Source: an uncultured Pelagibacteraceae bacterium
Lineage (GTDB): Bacteria; Pseudomonadota; Alphaproteobacteria; Pelagibacterales; Pelagibacteraceae
Direction of reading: 5' to 3'
Assembly (NCBI GenBank): GCA_902529715.1
Contig: CABZXL010000004.1
Span: forward strand, 1-52,608
Length of the DNA: 52,608 bases
The translations under genes were made by a program, and so were the position numbers. Below the pieces are notes generated by a model that was given only the letters and a program-made list of their open reading frames with translations, did no database searches and was not told the origin of the DNA. Of this stretch, positions 1 to 8,450 are shown in pieces. Positions within the stretch are counted from its first letter, which is position 1; each line of letters begins with the position of its first letter.

Positions 1-656
1 CTTTTAAGGTAAGTCTTTTAGTTACATTGTTTTGCTTACTTTTGGGATACCCAATTTCATATTTGCTTGCAACATTGCCTATGAAATATAGCAATCTTTT
101 AATGATATGTGTCTTACTACCTTTTTGGACTTCTTTGCTAGTTCGAACTGTTGCTTGGATGGTCATGTTACAACAAAAAGGTGTTCTGAATAACCTATTG
201 GTTATGTCAAATTTGCTCGCAGATGAGAACCGCTTCCAACTGATGTACAATCAAACAGCAGTTGTAATAGTAATGACACAAATTCTACTACCTTTTATGG
301 TTTTACCTTTATATAGCGTAATGAAAACTATTTCACCAACGTATATGAGAGCAGCTTTAAATCTTGGAGCTTCTCCTATGCATGCATTTTATAAAATTTA
401 TATGCCAAATTCAATTCCAGGAGTTAGCGCGGGGTGTTTGCTTGTATTTATAATTGCCATTGGATACTACATCACACCTGAACTTGTAGGTGGTAAGGAC
501 GGACAAATGGTAGGAAATTGGATTGCTTATCATTTAAAAACAACATTGAATTGGGGACTTTGTGCTTCATTAGGAGCTATACTTTTAGCGATGATGACTG
601 TTTTGTATTGGGCTTATAATAAAATAGTAGGAATAGAAAATATTAAATTAGGATAA
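1..656 (+). CDS. ABC transporter permease, PotB-like (5' end outside window)
   Basis: Inner-membrane permease of a spermidine/putrescine-type (PotB/YdcU-like) ABC importer. The frame is open to the left edge (first full codon at base 3, reading FKVSLLVTLFCLLLGYP), so the true start lies upstream; a TTG at 27 is only an internal codon. Several hydrophobic helices are visible. The cytoplasmic EAA-type coupling loop reads AALNLGASPMHAFYKIYMPN (about 60% through the protein), followed by the usual GYYITPELVGG segment of this family. The stop at 654-656 is two bases before the ATG of the PotC-like partner, as expected for a permease pair. Substrate cannot be told from the sequence: polyamine, betaine-like or other organic cation/amino acid carriers share this architecture. 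Confidence 0.85.
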   Translation, partial: FKVSLLVTLFCLLLGYPISYLLATLPMKYSNLLMICVLLPFWTSLLVRTVAWMVMLQQKGVLNNLLVMSNLLADENRFQLMYNQTAVVIVMTQILLPFMVLPLYSVMKTISPTYMRAALNLGASPMHAFYKIYMPNSIPGVSAGCLLVFIIAIGYYITPELVGGKDGQMVGNWIAYHLKTTLNWGLCASLGAILLAMMTVLYWAYNKIVGIENIKLG

Positions 657-658
657 TT

Positions 659-784
659 ATGGCTTTACCCGCATATGCAACAACTGGACAAAAAGTAGGA
701 TACTATTCTTTTTTAACCTATTGTGGTTTAGTTTTTTTCTTTTTAATTGCACCTGTTTTTCTTGATTTAAAAATTTTTTCATAA
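659..784 (+). pseudogene. PotC-like permease, N-terminal fragment broken by inversion
   Basis: The ATG at 659 starts a typical PotC-like N-terminus (MALPAYATTGQKVGYYSF, then the first membrane helix ending FFFLIAPV). After base about 756 the family pattern is lost and the frame stops at 782-784 after 41 residues; normal length is about 260-280. The rest of the same protein type lies on the opposite strand at 1118-1870. The simplest reading is that this is the head of a gene whose body has been inverted. It follows the PotB-like gene by two bases, which confirms that this is the native position of the partner permease. Confidence 0.8.
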
Positions 785-1068
785 ATATTATGTTTGATAT
801 CAATTCTTTCAACAACCGCCTCTACTATCCAGTCTGCATCTTTTACTACATCAAAATTATCATTTATATTCCCTACATTAATATTATTTATTTTTGACTT
901 ATCTATTAACAATGGAGGTCTAGATTTATGTATTTTCTCTCTAGCTTTCTCTGAAATTTCTGTTTTTAAATCTAACAATGTCACTGGAATATTCGCATTA
1001 CATAAATGAGCTGCTATACCGCTTCCCATTGTTCCTGATCCTATAATTACAACTTTTTTTATATCCAT
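745..1068 (-). pseudogene. 3-hydroxyacyl-CoA dehydrogenase (FadN-type), N-terminal fragment
   Basis: Reading leftwards from an ATG at 1068, this encodes the NAD-binding Rossmann start of a 3-hydroxyacyl-CoA dehydrogenase. The dinucleotide motif GSGTMGSG lies at residues 11-18, followed by LLDLK (acidic residue after strand 2) and DADWIVEAVVER, typical of the 3HCDH N domain. The family-like sequence ends at KSRKTGAI (base about 745). The frame then runs antisense to the PotC-like head, giving KKKKTKPQ before a stop at 718. The rest of the enzyme is on the plus strand from about 1851. About 45 residues expected between the two pieces, including the catalytic-His HFFNP motif known for the family, are found in neither. 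Confidence 0.8.
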
Positions 1069-1117
1069 GAATGAAATGGTTTTTAACTTATAATAGTCTA
1101 TCTTGAAATGATAAAAT

Positions 1118-1870
1118 TTATCTTTGTTTGATTCCTCTTAATCTTTCAGATCTTCTTCTTAGCATCTCAACAGTTGTTAATAAGGCTATTGATAATGCTA
1201 CCAAGCATGTTGCCATACATAAAATAACAGGACTGGTTTCTTGACGCAGTCCAGCCCACATTTGTTTTGGTATAGTGATCTGCTCAACACTACCAATGAA
1301 CATAACAATTACTACTTCATCAAAAGAAGTAATAAATGCGAATAATCCACCTGAGATTACACCAGGAAGAATTAAAGGCATAATAACTTTAAAAAATGTT
1401 CGCATTGTATCAGCTCCTAAACTTTGAGATGCTCGAATTAAATTAGTATCAAAACCAGTTAAAGTAGCTGTAACTGTGATTACAACAAATGGTGTTCCAA
1501 GAGCAGTGTGTGCAAGAATTAATCCTAGATAAGTATGAGTTAACCCAATTTTTGAATAAAAGAAAAACATTCCTGCTGCAGTAATGATTAGTGGTACAAT
1601 CATTGGTGAAATTAATATTGCCATAAGAACAGCTTTAAATGGCATATGTGGTCTACTCAAACCTAAAGCAGCAACAGTGCCTAGAGCAGTAGCAAGAAGT
1701 GTGGCAACAATTCCAACAAAAAAACTATTTCTGGTTCCCAACATCCATTTATCAGTAACAACTGTTGTATCTCCAATGCTACTAATGCCGACCATTTGCC
1801 TGTACCATCTTAAAGACCAAGCTTCTGGCTCAAAATTCATAAATTCTCTAGTAAATTCAAAAAATGAAAA
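1118..1870 (-). pseudogene. PotC-like permease, inverted C-terminal body
   Basis: Minus-strand frame encoding most of a PotC/YdcV-like permease. Family-like sequence begins upstream of the first ATG (1840): codons from about 1870 read FSFFEFTREF and then MNFEPEAWSLRWYRQM, the usual region preceding helix 2. The coupling loop ASQSLGADTMRTFFKVIMP and the following ISGGLFAFITSFDEVVI are intact. There is no proper N-terminus here; that head is on the plus strand at 659. The 49 bases between its stop (1118) and the ATG of the dehydrogenase fragment (1068) look like a normal intergenic gap. The inverted block therefore still carries the native order, permease then dehydrogenase. Roughly ten residues between FLIAPV and SFFEFT are missing. 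Confidence 0.8.
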
Positions 1871-3629
1871 TAACGATCTTGATAAAATTAATTCTTTAAA
1901 AAAATTTTGTGAACAAGAACTAGGAAAAGGTGCAATAGTTTGTAATGATACTCCAGGTTTTTTAGGAAATAGAGTAGGAGTTTTTGCAATGCAAATAGCA
2001 ATGACAGAAGCTTTTAAAATGAAATTATCAATTGAGGAAGCCGATGCAGTTTTTGGTAGACCTATGGGAATACCAAAAACAGGTGTATTTGGTCTATATG
2101 ATTTGATTGGTATAGATTTAATGGCTGATGTTTTAAAAAGTTTTATAAAAGAACTTTCAAAAAATGATCCTTTCCAATTAGTTGCTAAAGAAATCCCATT
2201 AATTACAAAATTAATTCAAACAGGCTATACGGGAAGAAAAGGCAAAGGTGGTTTCTATAGAATGAATAAGCAAAACAATCAAAAAATATTAGAAGCGATT
2301 AATCTTGAAACAGGTGAGTATTCCCATTCAAAAAAAATTGATCTTGGCATTGATACTGTAAATCTAAACTTACTAATTAATAGAAAAGATAAGTATGGAG
2401 AGTACGCATGGTCAGTGATTTCACAAATAATAAAATATGCATCATCATTAGTTCCCGGTATCACAGATAAATTTAATGATATTGATGAAGCTATGCGTCT
2501 TGGTTTTAATTGGGCTATGGGACCATTTGAAATGCTAAAATCAATTGGAGTTAAAAATTTTTTTGATCGTATAGATAGCTTTGAAAATAATAAATTCTTA
2601 GAAAATTTATCAAAATCAAAAGATGAAAATTTTTATGGTGAAAGACAACAGTATACAAATATTGAAACTTTAGGAAAAATTAAACCAAAAGCAATTAAAG
2701 TAGACAAAAATAAATCTGCTGAAATTTATAGATTTAAAGACTTCAATATTGTTGAGTTTACTACAAAAGCTTGTGCTTTAGACTACGATTCTATGGATGC
2801 GTTAAAAAATGCAACTGACAAACCTTTAATAATTATAAACGAAAGTATGCAATTTTCTGCTGGTGTAAATTTAACTTATACTATGAATTTTGCAGACAAA
2901 GGTGACTTTAAATCTATCGAAAAATTTATTAAATATTTTCAAGAAACATGTAAGCATTTAAAATATTCAGATCATCCGGTTATTTCAGCTCCATCTGGTT
3001 TGGTTTTAGGAGGAGGAGAAGAGGTAGCCATCCAATCAAATTTTGTAGTATCGCATACAAATATTGTAATGGGTCTAGTTGAAACAGGAGTAGGTCTTGT
3101 GCCGGCTGGTGGAGGATGTAAAGAAGTTTTATGGAGATGGTCTCAAACACCAGAAGCTAAAGAAGATCCTGATTTTGCTCCTTTAAAAGTGTTTAATATT
3201 ATTGGTTATGGAACCACAGCAACTTCAACAGTTGAAGCTGAACCACTAAAATTTTTAAGACCAGAAGACAAAAAAGTTATGAATAGAAACAGTTTGTTTG
3301 AAGTTTCAAAAAAATTAATATTAGAAAATAAAGATTTTACACCTCCAAAAGAATGTTCTTTCAATTTATCCGGAAAACCTCTTAAGGAAAAAATGATAAA
3401 AGTTTTAGAGAAATTATATAATGATAAGATTATATTAGATCATGGTATGAAGGTTGGTTCAGAACTAGCAAATGTTTTAAGTGGAGGAGATACAACAATA
3501 AACCAAACTCTTTCAGAAGACGAATTATACAAATTAGAACTAGAGTCTTTTATGAGATTAATAGAAACAAAAGAAACTCAAGAAAGAATTAAACATACTT
3601 TAAATACAGGTAAACTTTTAGTAAATTAG
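1851..3629 (+). pseudogene. 3-hydroxyacyl-CoA dehydrogenase/enoyl-CoA hydratase (FadN-type), C-terminal body
   Basis: Plus-strand frame resuming a FadN-type beta-oxidation enzyme at VNSKNENNDLDKIN (about 1851). The rest of the dehydrogenase N domain follows, with GKGAIVCNDTPGFLGNRVG at the domain junction. Next come the 3HCDH C-terminal domain (GLYDLIGIDLMADVL; TGYTGRKGKGGFYR) with a second half repeat (FDRI region), and then a crotonase-like domain from about 2740 with GLVLGGGEEVAI and ETGVGLVPAGGG. The order dehydrogenase then hydratase is that of Bacillus FadN. The open frame extends back to 1584, but that part is antisense to the inverted permease and is not the protein. No start codon belongs to this fragment. 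The stop (3627-3629) is one base before the PhyH ATG. The gene is broken unless the inversion is an assembly or amplification artefact. Confidence 0.8.
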
Positions 3630-3630
3630 A

Positions 3631-4458
3631 ATGACTCACTTGTCTGACCAACAGATAAAATTCTATAATGAAAAAGGTTATGTTGCTCCAATCGATGTAC
3701 TTTCAATTCAAGAAGCTAATGAAATTAGAGAAGAAATAGAAACTATTGAGAAAAAATGGCCAAATGCTCTTGAGGGGCTAGGACGTAATTATGTACATAT
3801 GATCTCTCCTGTCTTTAATAATGTATGTATTAATAATAAAATTCTAGATGCTGTCGAAAGTATTATTGGTAAAAATATTCTTATTTGTGGAACAACACTT
3901 TTTATTAAAAATGCCAATGAAAAAGGCTTTGTAAGTTTTCATCAGGATGCCAAGTATATAGGTCTTGAACCTCACAATTGGGTAACAGCCTGGATAGCAG
4001 TAACAAATTCGAATGAAGAAAATGGATGTATGCGAATGTGGCCAGGATCTCATAAGGAAGATTTAAAAAATCATGAACAAAAATTTGATGAGGATAATTT
4101 GCTTACAAGAGGACAAACAATTGCAAATGTGCCAATAGAAGAAACAGACCCTGTAGTTTTAAAAGCAGGTCAAATGTCATTGCATCATCCAACTGTAATT
4201 CATGGTTCAGGTTTAAATAAAAGTAATGATAGAAGAATAGGATTTGTAGTACAAAGTTATATTGGAAGTAATGTCGATCAAGTACTTGGAAGAATATATG
4301 TTCAAAAAGCAAGAGGGGAAGATACTCACAAATTTCACGAATATTCTAATATTCCTAAAGGACTTATGGTAAAAGAAGACATAATATCTTGGAACAAGGC
4401 AAAGGACGAACTATCAAAAATATTTTATAGTGGAGCAAACAAAAAAGGGAAATATTAA
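3631..4458 (+). CDS. Phytanoyl-CoA dioxygenase (PhyH) family Fe(II)/2-oxoglutarate oxygenase
   Basis: 275-residue soluble oxygenase of the PhyH family. The non-haem iron facial triad is visible: H104-x-D106 in SFHQDAKY and H191 in VIHGSG, with R201/R202 ten residues on as the expected 2-oxoglutarate carboxylate ligand. Length fits the family. It starts one base after the dehydrogenase stop, so it shares that transcript; with the PotBC-type importer this suggests a catabolic operon for an imported acyl-linked or alkylated compound. Marine alphaproteobacterial PhyH proteins have varied substrates (osmolytes, quorum or lipid-like compounds), so none is assigned. Iron dependence follows from the family; the operon link is inference from spacing. 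Confidence 0.85.
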   Translation: MTHLSDQQIKFYNEKGYVAPIDVLSIQEANEIREEIETIEKKWPNALEGLGRNYVHMISPVFNNVCINNKILDAVESIIGKNILICGTTLFIKNANEKGFVSFHQDAKYIGLEPHNWVTAWIAVTNSNEENGCMRMWPGSHKEDLKNHEQKFDEDNLLTRGQTIANVPIEETDPVVLKAGQMSLHHPTVIHGSGLNKSNDRRIGFVVQSYIGSNVDQVLGRIYVQKARGEDTHKFHEYSNIPKGLMVKEDIISWNKAKDELSKIFYSGANKKGKY

Positions 4459-4462
4459 TATT

Positions 4463-5242
4463 ATGAATTGTTCAATTTCATCTATTTATTATTGTCCAGT
4501 TAAAACTTTATCATTTCAAAGTATTGAAAGTTGTAATGTGGAAAAAGAACTAGGAATGATTAATGATAGGATATTTGCATTTTCTAGAGGAGTAGATTTA
4601 GAAAAAGCAAATTCTATGGAAGCCAATCCTAATGATAGAAAATTAATTAATTTATTAACTTTAAAAAATTCTCCAGCATTAAACAAATATAATTTTACTT
4701 ATAAAGAAGGAAGACTTAGTTTAAATCTTAAAGAAAAAGAAATAATTTCAATATCACCAGATAATAATGAAGAAAGAATTAAACTTTCAGAAAAATTAAT
4801 TGAATTAGAAAGTTCTTTAGCAAAACCTATCTTTCTTTTAAAAAATACTGAATTTCCATTTTTTGATACTACTCATTCTAATAATATTTTTAACTCAATA
4901 TCATTAATAAACTTAAATACTGTTAGAGATTTTGAAAAAAAAATTAATGAAAAAGTTGAGTTTGAAAGATTCAGAGGCAATTTTTACTTTGAAGGACTAG
5001 ATGCAGGAGAAGAGAGAAATTGGATAGGCAAAATTATAAAAATTAATAACGTTTCTTTTAAAGTTGAAAAAAATATTCCAAGATGTGTAGCTATAAATTT
5101 AAAACCAAAAACTGATGATAATTCATTAAATTTACTCCAGTCACTAAAAAAAACTTATAATCATTTTGATATGGGAATTTATTTGAATACTTTGGAAGAT
5201 GGAAAAATTAATGTTGGTGATAAAATTCAATTATCCCAATAA
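4463..5242 (+). CDS. MOSC domain protein (YcbX/mARC-like)
   Basis: 259-residue protein with an N-terminal MOSC_N beta-barrel (SIYYCPVKTLS; LGMINDRIFAFSR) and a C-terminal MOSC domain containing FERFRGNFYFEGL and the conserved cysteine region IPRCVAINL. Family members bind molybdenum cofactor and reduce N-hydroxylated compounds, or relate to Moco sulfuration. I chose the ATG at 4463 over a GTG at 4430: it avoids overlap with the PhyH stop (4458), has a GGGA-type ribosome site upstream and gives a standard family N-terminus (MNCSISSIYYCPVK). It is the last gene of the left-hand operon; a 116-base gap follows. An electron-transfer partner is not encoded nearby. Confidence 0.8.
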   Translation: MNCSISSIYYCPVKTLSFQSIESCNVEKELGMINDRIFAFSRGVDLEKANSMEANPNDRKLINLLTLKNSPALNKYNFTYKEGRLSLNLKEKEIISISPDNNEERIKLSEKLIELESSLAKPIFLLKNTEFPFFDTTHSNNIFNSISLINLNTVRDFEKKINEKVEFERFRGNFYFEGLDAGEERNWIGKIIKINNVSFKVEKNIPRCVAINLKPKTDDNSLNLLQSLKKTYNHFDMGIYLNTLEDGKINVGDKIQLSQ

Positions 5243-5358
5243 TTCTTTTTAATTTCCTTTAGTCAACCTCTGATTGAAAAAATAATTTTGTGTATACAAA
5301 TAACCATTTTTTTAGTTAAATTATTCAAAATAAATTAAATCGAGAGGGGAAATAAATT

Positions 5359-6204
5359 ATGAGTAGACTATTTAAATCGTTTACTGTTCTTCTTGTTATT
5401 CTTTTTAGTGTTTCTTCAGTAAGCGCTGCAACACTAACTCAAAGATTGGCAGATGGACATAAACTAAGACTAGGATTTGGTACAGCAGTGCCATGGGCAT
5501 ATGCTGGTGATAACGGTGAAGCACTAGGATTTGTTAATATGATTGCATTAACAGTTCTAGAAGAGATGGGAATTACAGAGCATGAAACTAAAGTTTTTGA
5601 ATGGTCTGGATTAATCCCTGGTATTAATGCTAATAGATCAGACATGATAACTGGTGGTATGTATATTTTAAAAAGTAGATGTGCAAACATAAACTTTTCA
5701 GACCCTATAGGAGTTTTTGGTGACGCTATGCTAGTTCCTAAAGGTAATCCAAAAAATATTAATAACTACCAAGATGTTATTGATACAGGTGCTACACTAG
5801 TAACAGGTGCTGGTTTCAACACTGTTGAAGCAGCTAAAAAATTTGGTGTACCAGATAGCCAAATGTTATTAGTTGAAGGTGAAGTTGGAATATTAGCCGC
5901 AATGAAAGCAGGCAGAGCTGATGCTGCTGTTCAAACTTTCTTTGGTGCAAAAGAGCATGAAGAAAAAACAGGTGGTGCATTTGAAGTTACTGATCCTAAG
6001 TTAATGCCTAAAGAAACTGTGAACGTAGTAGGTATTGGTTTTAGAAAAAGTGACGAAGAGTTCAGACAAGCTTTTAATGCTGCTTTAGCTAAAGTTATGG
6101 CTAATCCAGCTAAAATGTTAGAGAGAGCTGGTGAGTATGGGTATGATAAAGCCCAATTACCTCCTGCTGACATGACTACTGAGTGGGCTTGCTCAACTAA
6201 ATAG
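5359..6204 (+). CDS. ehuB: Periplasmic polar amino acid/ectoine-type binding protein (EhuB-like)
   Basis: 281-residue solute-binding protein (SBP_bac_3 family) with a Sec signal peptide (hydrophobic residues 9-20, probable cleavage after VSA at residue 23). The segment DMITGGMYILKSRC followed by INFSDPI resembles the EhuB (ectoine/hydroxyectoine) pattern of a GMY...RC...FS(E/D)PI lobe. A strong ribosome site (GAGAGGGGA) precedes the ATG. A hairpin terminator directly follows, then the two permeases and the ATPase of the same importer. Ectoine, hydroxyectoine or another cationic/zwitterionic amino acid is the likely ligand. The adjacent ureohydrolase raises the alternative of a guanidino compound (arginine, agmatine, guanidinobutyrate). 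Family call is strong; ligand is inference. Confidence 0.8.
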   Translation: MSRLFKSFTVLLVILFSVSSVSAATLTQRLADGHKLRLGFGTAVPWAYAGDNGEALGFVNMIALTVLEEMGITEHETKVFEWSGLIPGINANRSDMITGGMYILKSRCANINFSDPIGVFGDAMLVPKGNPKNINNYQDVIDTGATLVTGAGFNTVEAAKKFGVPDSQMLLVEGEVGILAAMKAGRADAAVQTFFGAKEHEEKTGGAFEVTDPKLMPKETVNVVGIGFRKSDEEFRQAFNAALAKVMANPAKMLERAGEYGYDKAQLPPADMTTEWACSTK

Positions 6205-6223
6205 TAAAAAAATACGTTTATTT

Positions 6224-6256
6224 AATCAGGCGATCTTTTTAGTCGCCTGATTTTTT
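6224..6256 (+). terminator. Rho-independent terminator/attenuator after ehuB
   Basis: A perfect 10-bp stem, AATCAGGCGA pairing with TCGCCTGATT, encloses a 9-base loop and is followed by a run of T. It sits between the binding-protein gene and the permease genes of one importer. It therefore probably gives partial termination that keeps the periplasmic protein in excess over the membrane subunits. Confidence 0.85.
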
Positions 6257-6278
6257 TTAATTTAATTAAAGGTTTTAA

Positions 6279-6941
6279 GTGAGTTATTTCGCATTTTTAG
6301 CTGAACATGGACCTACACTTTTATTAGGTACGGTTACAACGATCAAAGTTTTGGTTTGCTCAGCTATTCTTTATGTAATTATATCAATGATATTTGGTTT
6401 AATGCGTTTATCCAAAAAATCTGCAATCCAAGGTATAGCAACCGTATATATTGAATTTTTTAGAGGAACATCTTTGTTAGTTCAATTATTTTGGGTTTAT
6501 TATGTATTACCTTTTTTTGGTCTTTCTTTAGAAGCTTTTGTTGCAGGTGTAGTTGCTTTAGGATTGAATTTTGGAGCTTATGGTGCAGAAATAGTAAGAG
6601 CAGGAATACTTGCAGTACCAAAAGGTCAATGGGAAGCAGCTCACGCACTTAATTTTAGTCCAACAAAAAGAATTAAAAGAATAATTATTCCACAAATATT
6701 TCCAATTATTTTGCCACCTGCTGCTAATTTAACTGTGGAACTTTTAAAAGCTACTGCTCTAGTAGCTCTTGTTACGGTTGTTGATTTAACTTTTGAAGCA
6801 AAACAAATTAATTCTATTACTTGGCTTTCTGCGCAATGTTTTGGTACCGCCTTATTAATTTATTATATTATGGCAAGGTTTGCGCTTGTTCCTTTTTTAA
6901 GATGGTTAGAAGTTGTAGCGGCAAGAAAGGTTGGAAGGTAA
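6279..6941 (+). CDS. ehuC: Amino acid ABC transporter permease, EhuC/HisM-type
   Basis: 220-residue inner-membrane permease of the polar amino acid (HisMQ) family with about five membrane helices. Diagnostic segments are YIEFFRGTSLLVQLFWVYY in the first half and the ATPase coupling loop KGQWEAAHALNFSPTKRIKR, followed by PQIFPIILPP. The start is a GTG at 6279 with an AAAGG ribosome site, just after the ehuB terminator; no ATG gives a better N-terminus. The next permease starts 12 bases downstream. Together with ehuD it would form the heterodimeric channel. Confidence 0.85.
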   Translation: MSYFAFLAEHGPTLLLGTVTTIKVLVCSAILYVIISMIFGLMRLSKKSAIQGIATVYIEFFRGTSLLVQLFWVYYVLPFFGLSLEAFVAGVVALGLNFGAYGAEIVRAGILAVPKGQWEAAHALNFSPTKRIKRIIIPQIFPIILPPAANLTVELLKATALVALVTVVDLTFEAKQINSITWLSAQCFGTALLIYYIMARFALVPFLRWLEVVAARKVGR

Positions 6942-6953
6942 AAGGTATAATAT

Positions 6954-7631
6954 ATGGAAATGGGATTTAGATGGGACTTTGCTTATGAAATTTTACCACA
7001 AATGTTATGGGCAACTTTAAACACCATAATCGCTGCAGGAGTGGGTTATGCAATAGCTTTAGTTGTTGGATTATTTTTTTTATTAGGCCAAAGAACTCCT
7101 TCTAAGATTGTCAATGTAATTAACAGAGAATTAGTAGAATTTATCCGTTCAACACCACTTTTAATACAATTGTTTTTTGTTTACTTTGTACTTCCTCAAT
7201 TTGGTATAAAATTATCAGCATGGTTATGTGGAATGATTACAATAGGTTTACATTTTGGAACTTATTTATCAGAAGTTTATCGTGGTGCATTAGAAGGAGT
7301 TTCCAAAACACAATGGGAGGCATGTAGAGCATTAAATTTTTCAACCGTTTATACTTATAGAAGAATTGTTTTGCCCCAGGCATTCCCAATTGCAATACCA
7401 GGAATGGGCAATTATTTAGTTGGAATTTTTAAAGATACTCCACTTTTATCAACAATTGGTGTTGCAGAGTTATTTCATGCAGCAACAGCTGTAGGCGGCT
7501 ATAATTATAGATATTTGGAACCTTACACAATGGTTGGTATAATATTTTTAACGCTTTCTATACCAGCAGCTATGTGGGTTAGAAATTTAGAAAAAAGAGT
7601 TAATGTAGCTCAAGGAAAAATTAAACAATAA
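6954..7631 (+). CDS. ehuD: Amino acid ABC transporter permease, EhuD-type
   Basis: 225-residue HisMQ-family permease, paralogous to the preceding gene. Visible family segments are [19 protein letters not shown], the coupling loop [20 protein letters not shown] followed by [10 protein letters not shown], and [14 protein letters not shown] near the end. An AAAGG ribosome site precedes the ATG. Its TAA overlaps the ATG of the ATPase gene by one base (TAATG), so the two are translationally coupled. It is the second half of the channel of the Ehu-like importer. Confidence 0.85.
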   Translation: MEMGFRWDFAYEILPQMLWATLNTIIAAGVGYAIALVVGLFFLLGQRTPSKIVNVINRELVEFIRSTPLLIQLFFVYFVLPQFGIKLSAWLCGMITIGLHFGTYLSEVYRGALEGVSKTQWEACRALNFSTVYTYRRIVLPQAFPIAIPGMGNYLVGIFKDTPLLSTIGVAELFHAATAVGGYNYRYLEPYTMVGIIFLTLSIPAAMWVRNLEKRVNVAQGKIKQ

Positions 7632-8419
7632 TGGATAAAAATTCTGAAGAAATAATAGTAAAGTTTGATGAAGTTACAAAAAAATATGGAGATCTTGTAG
7701 TTTTAGATAAGCTAAATTTAAATATTAAAAAGAATGAAATGGTTTCAATCATTGGTCCATCTGGTTCAGGAAAAACTACAGTTCTAAGAGTATTGATGAC
7801 TTTAGAAAAAATTAATGGTGGAGTTATTCATTTAGACGGAGAACCACTTACTCATATGGATACAAACGGTAAACTAATAGAAGCAAATGAAAAATATTTG
7901 AGAGATAGACGTTCAAAAATTGGTATGGTATTTCAACAGTTTAATTTATTTCCTCATATGACAGCTCTTCAAAACTGTATTGAAGCACCAGTTGAGGTTC
8001 TTGGAATGAAAAAAGAGGAAGCCGAGGAAAGAGCACTTGAACTTTTAGAATTAGTTGGATTAACTGACAAAAAAGATCAACATCCTTCAAGATTATCAGG
8101 AGGCCAACAACAACGTGTTGCAATAGCGAGAGCTTTGGCAATGAGACCAAAAGTAATGTTGCTAGATGAAATAACCTCAGCTTTGGATCCAGAGGTAGTT
8201 GGGGAAGTTTTAAATGTTATAAGATCATTAAATAAAGAACATAGTTTGACTATGATTATGGTTACTCACCAAATGGGATTTGCAAGAGAAATTTCAGATA
8301 GAGTATGTTTTTTTAATGAAGGAAAAATATTTGAACAAGGTCCGCCGGAACAATTGTTTGGAGACCCTAAAAACGAAAGAACAAAACAGTTTCTTCATGC
8401 AGTGCTTGATGCTAATTAA
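7631..8419 (+). CDS. ehuA: Amino acid ABC transporter ATP-binding protein, EhuA-type
   Basis: 262-residue cytoplasmic ATPase of the polar amino acid class (GlnQ/HisP-like). Walker A is GPSGSGKTT, the Q-loop is [10 protein letters not shown], the signature is [15 protein letters not shown], Walker B with the catalytic acidic residue is [13 protein letters not shown], and the switch histidine lies in MVTHQMGFA. All catalytic elements are intact. It is coupled to ehuD by a TAATG overlap and closes the importer operon. A 31-base gap leads to the ureohydrolase gene, which is probably co-transcribed. Confidence 0.9.
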   Translation: MDKNSEEIIVKFDEVTKKYGDLVVLDKLNLNIKKNEMVSIIGPSGSGKTTVLRVLMTLEKINGGVIHLDGEPLTHMDTNGKLIEANEKYLRDRRSKIGMVFQQFNLFPHMTALQNCIEAPVEVLGMKKEEAEERALELLELVGLTDKKDQHPSRLSGGQQQRVAIARALAMRPKVMLLDEITSALDPEVVGEVLNVIRSLNKEHSLTMIMVTHQMGFAREISDRVCFFNEGKIFEQGPPEQLFGDPKNERTKQFLHAVLDAN

Positions 8420-8450
8420 AAACTATGTATAAATTTTAAATAAATATACT

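Noticed and set aside
794..1009. 71-residue plus-strand frame
   Set aside because: Antisense shadow of the dehydrogenase N-terminal fragment; no family features or ribosome site.
745..1870. Phase-variable invertible switch
   Set aside because: No long inverted repeats or invertase gene are visible, and flipping the segment back does not restore complete proteins because sequence is missing at both edges.
1584..3629. One 681-residue plus-strand gene
   Set aside because: Its first about 90 codons are the antisense of the inverted permease body; dehydrogenase-like sequence begins only near 1851, so the frame is a chance fusion across the inversion junction.
4430..4462. GTG start for the MOSC gene at 4430
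   Set aside because: It would overlap the PhyH stop and add residues absent from the family; the ATG at 4463 has a ribosome site and a standard N-terminus.
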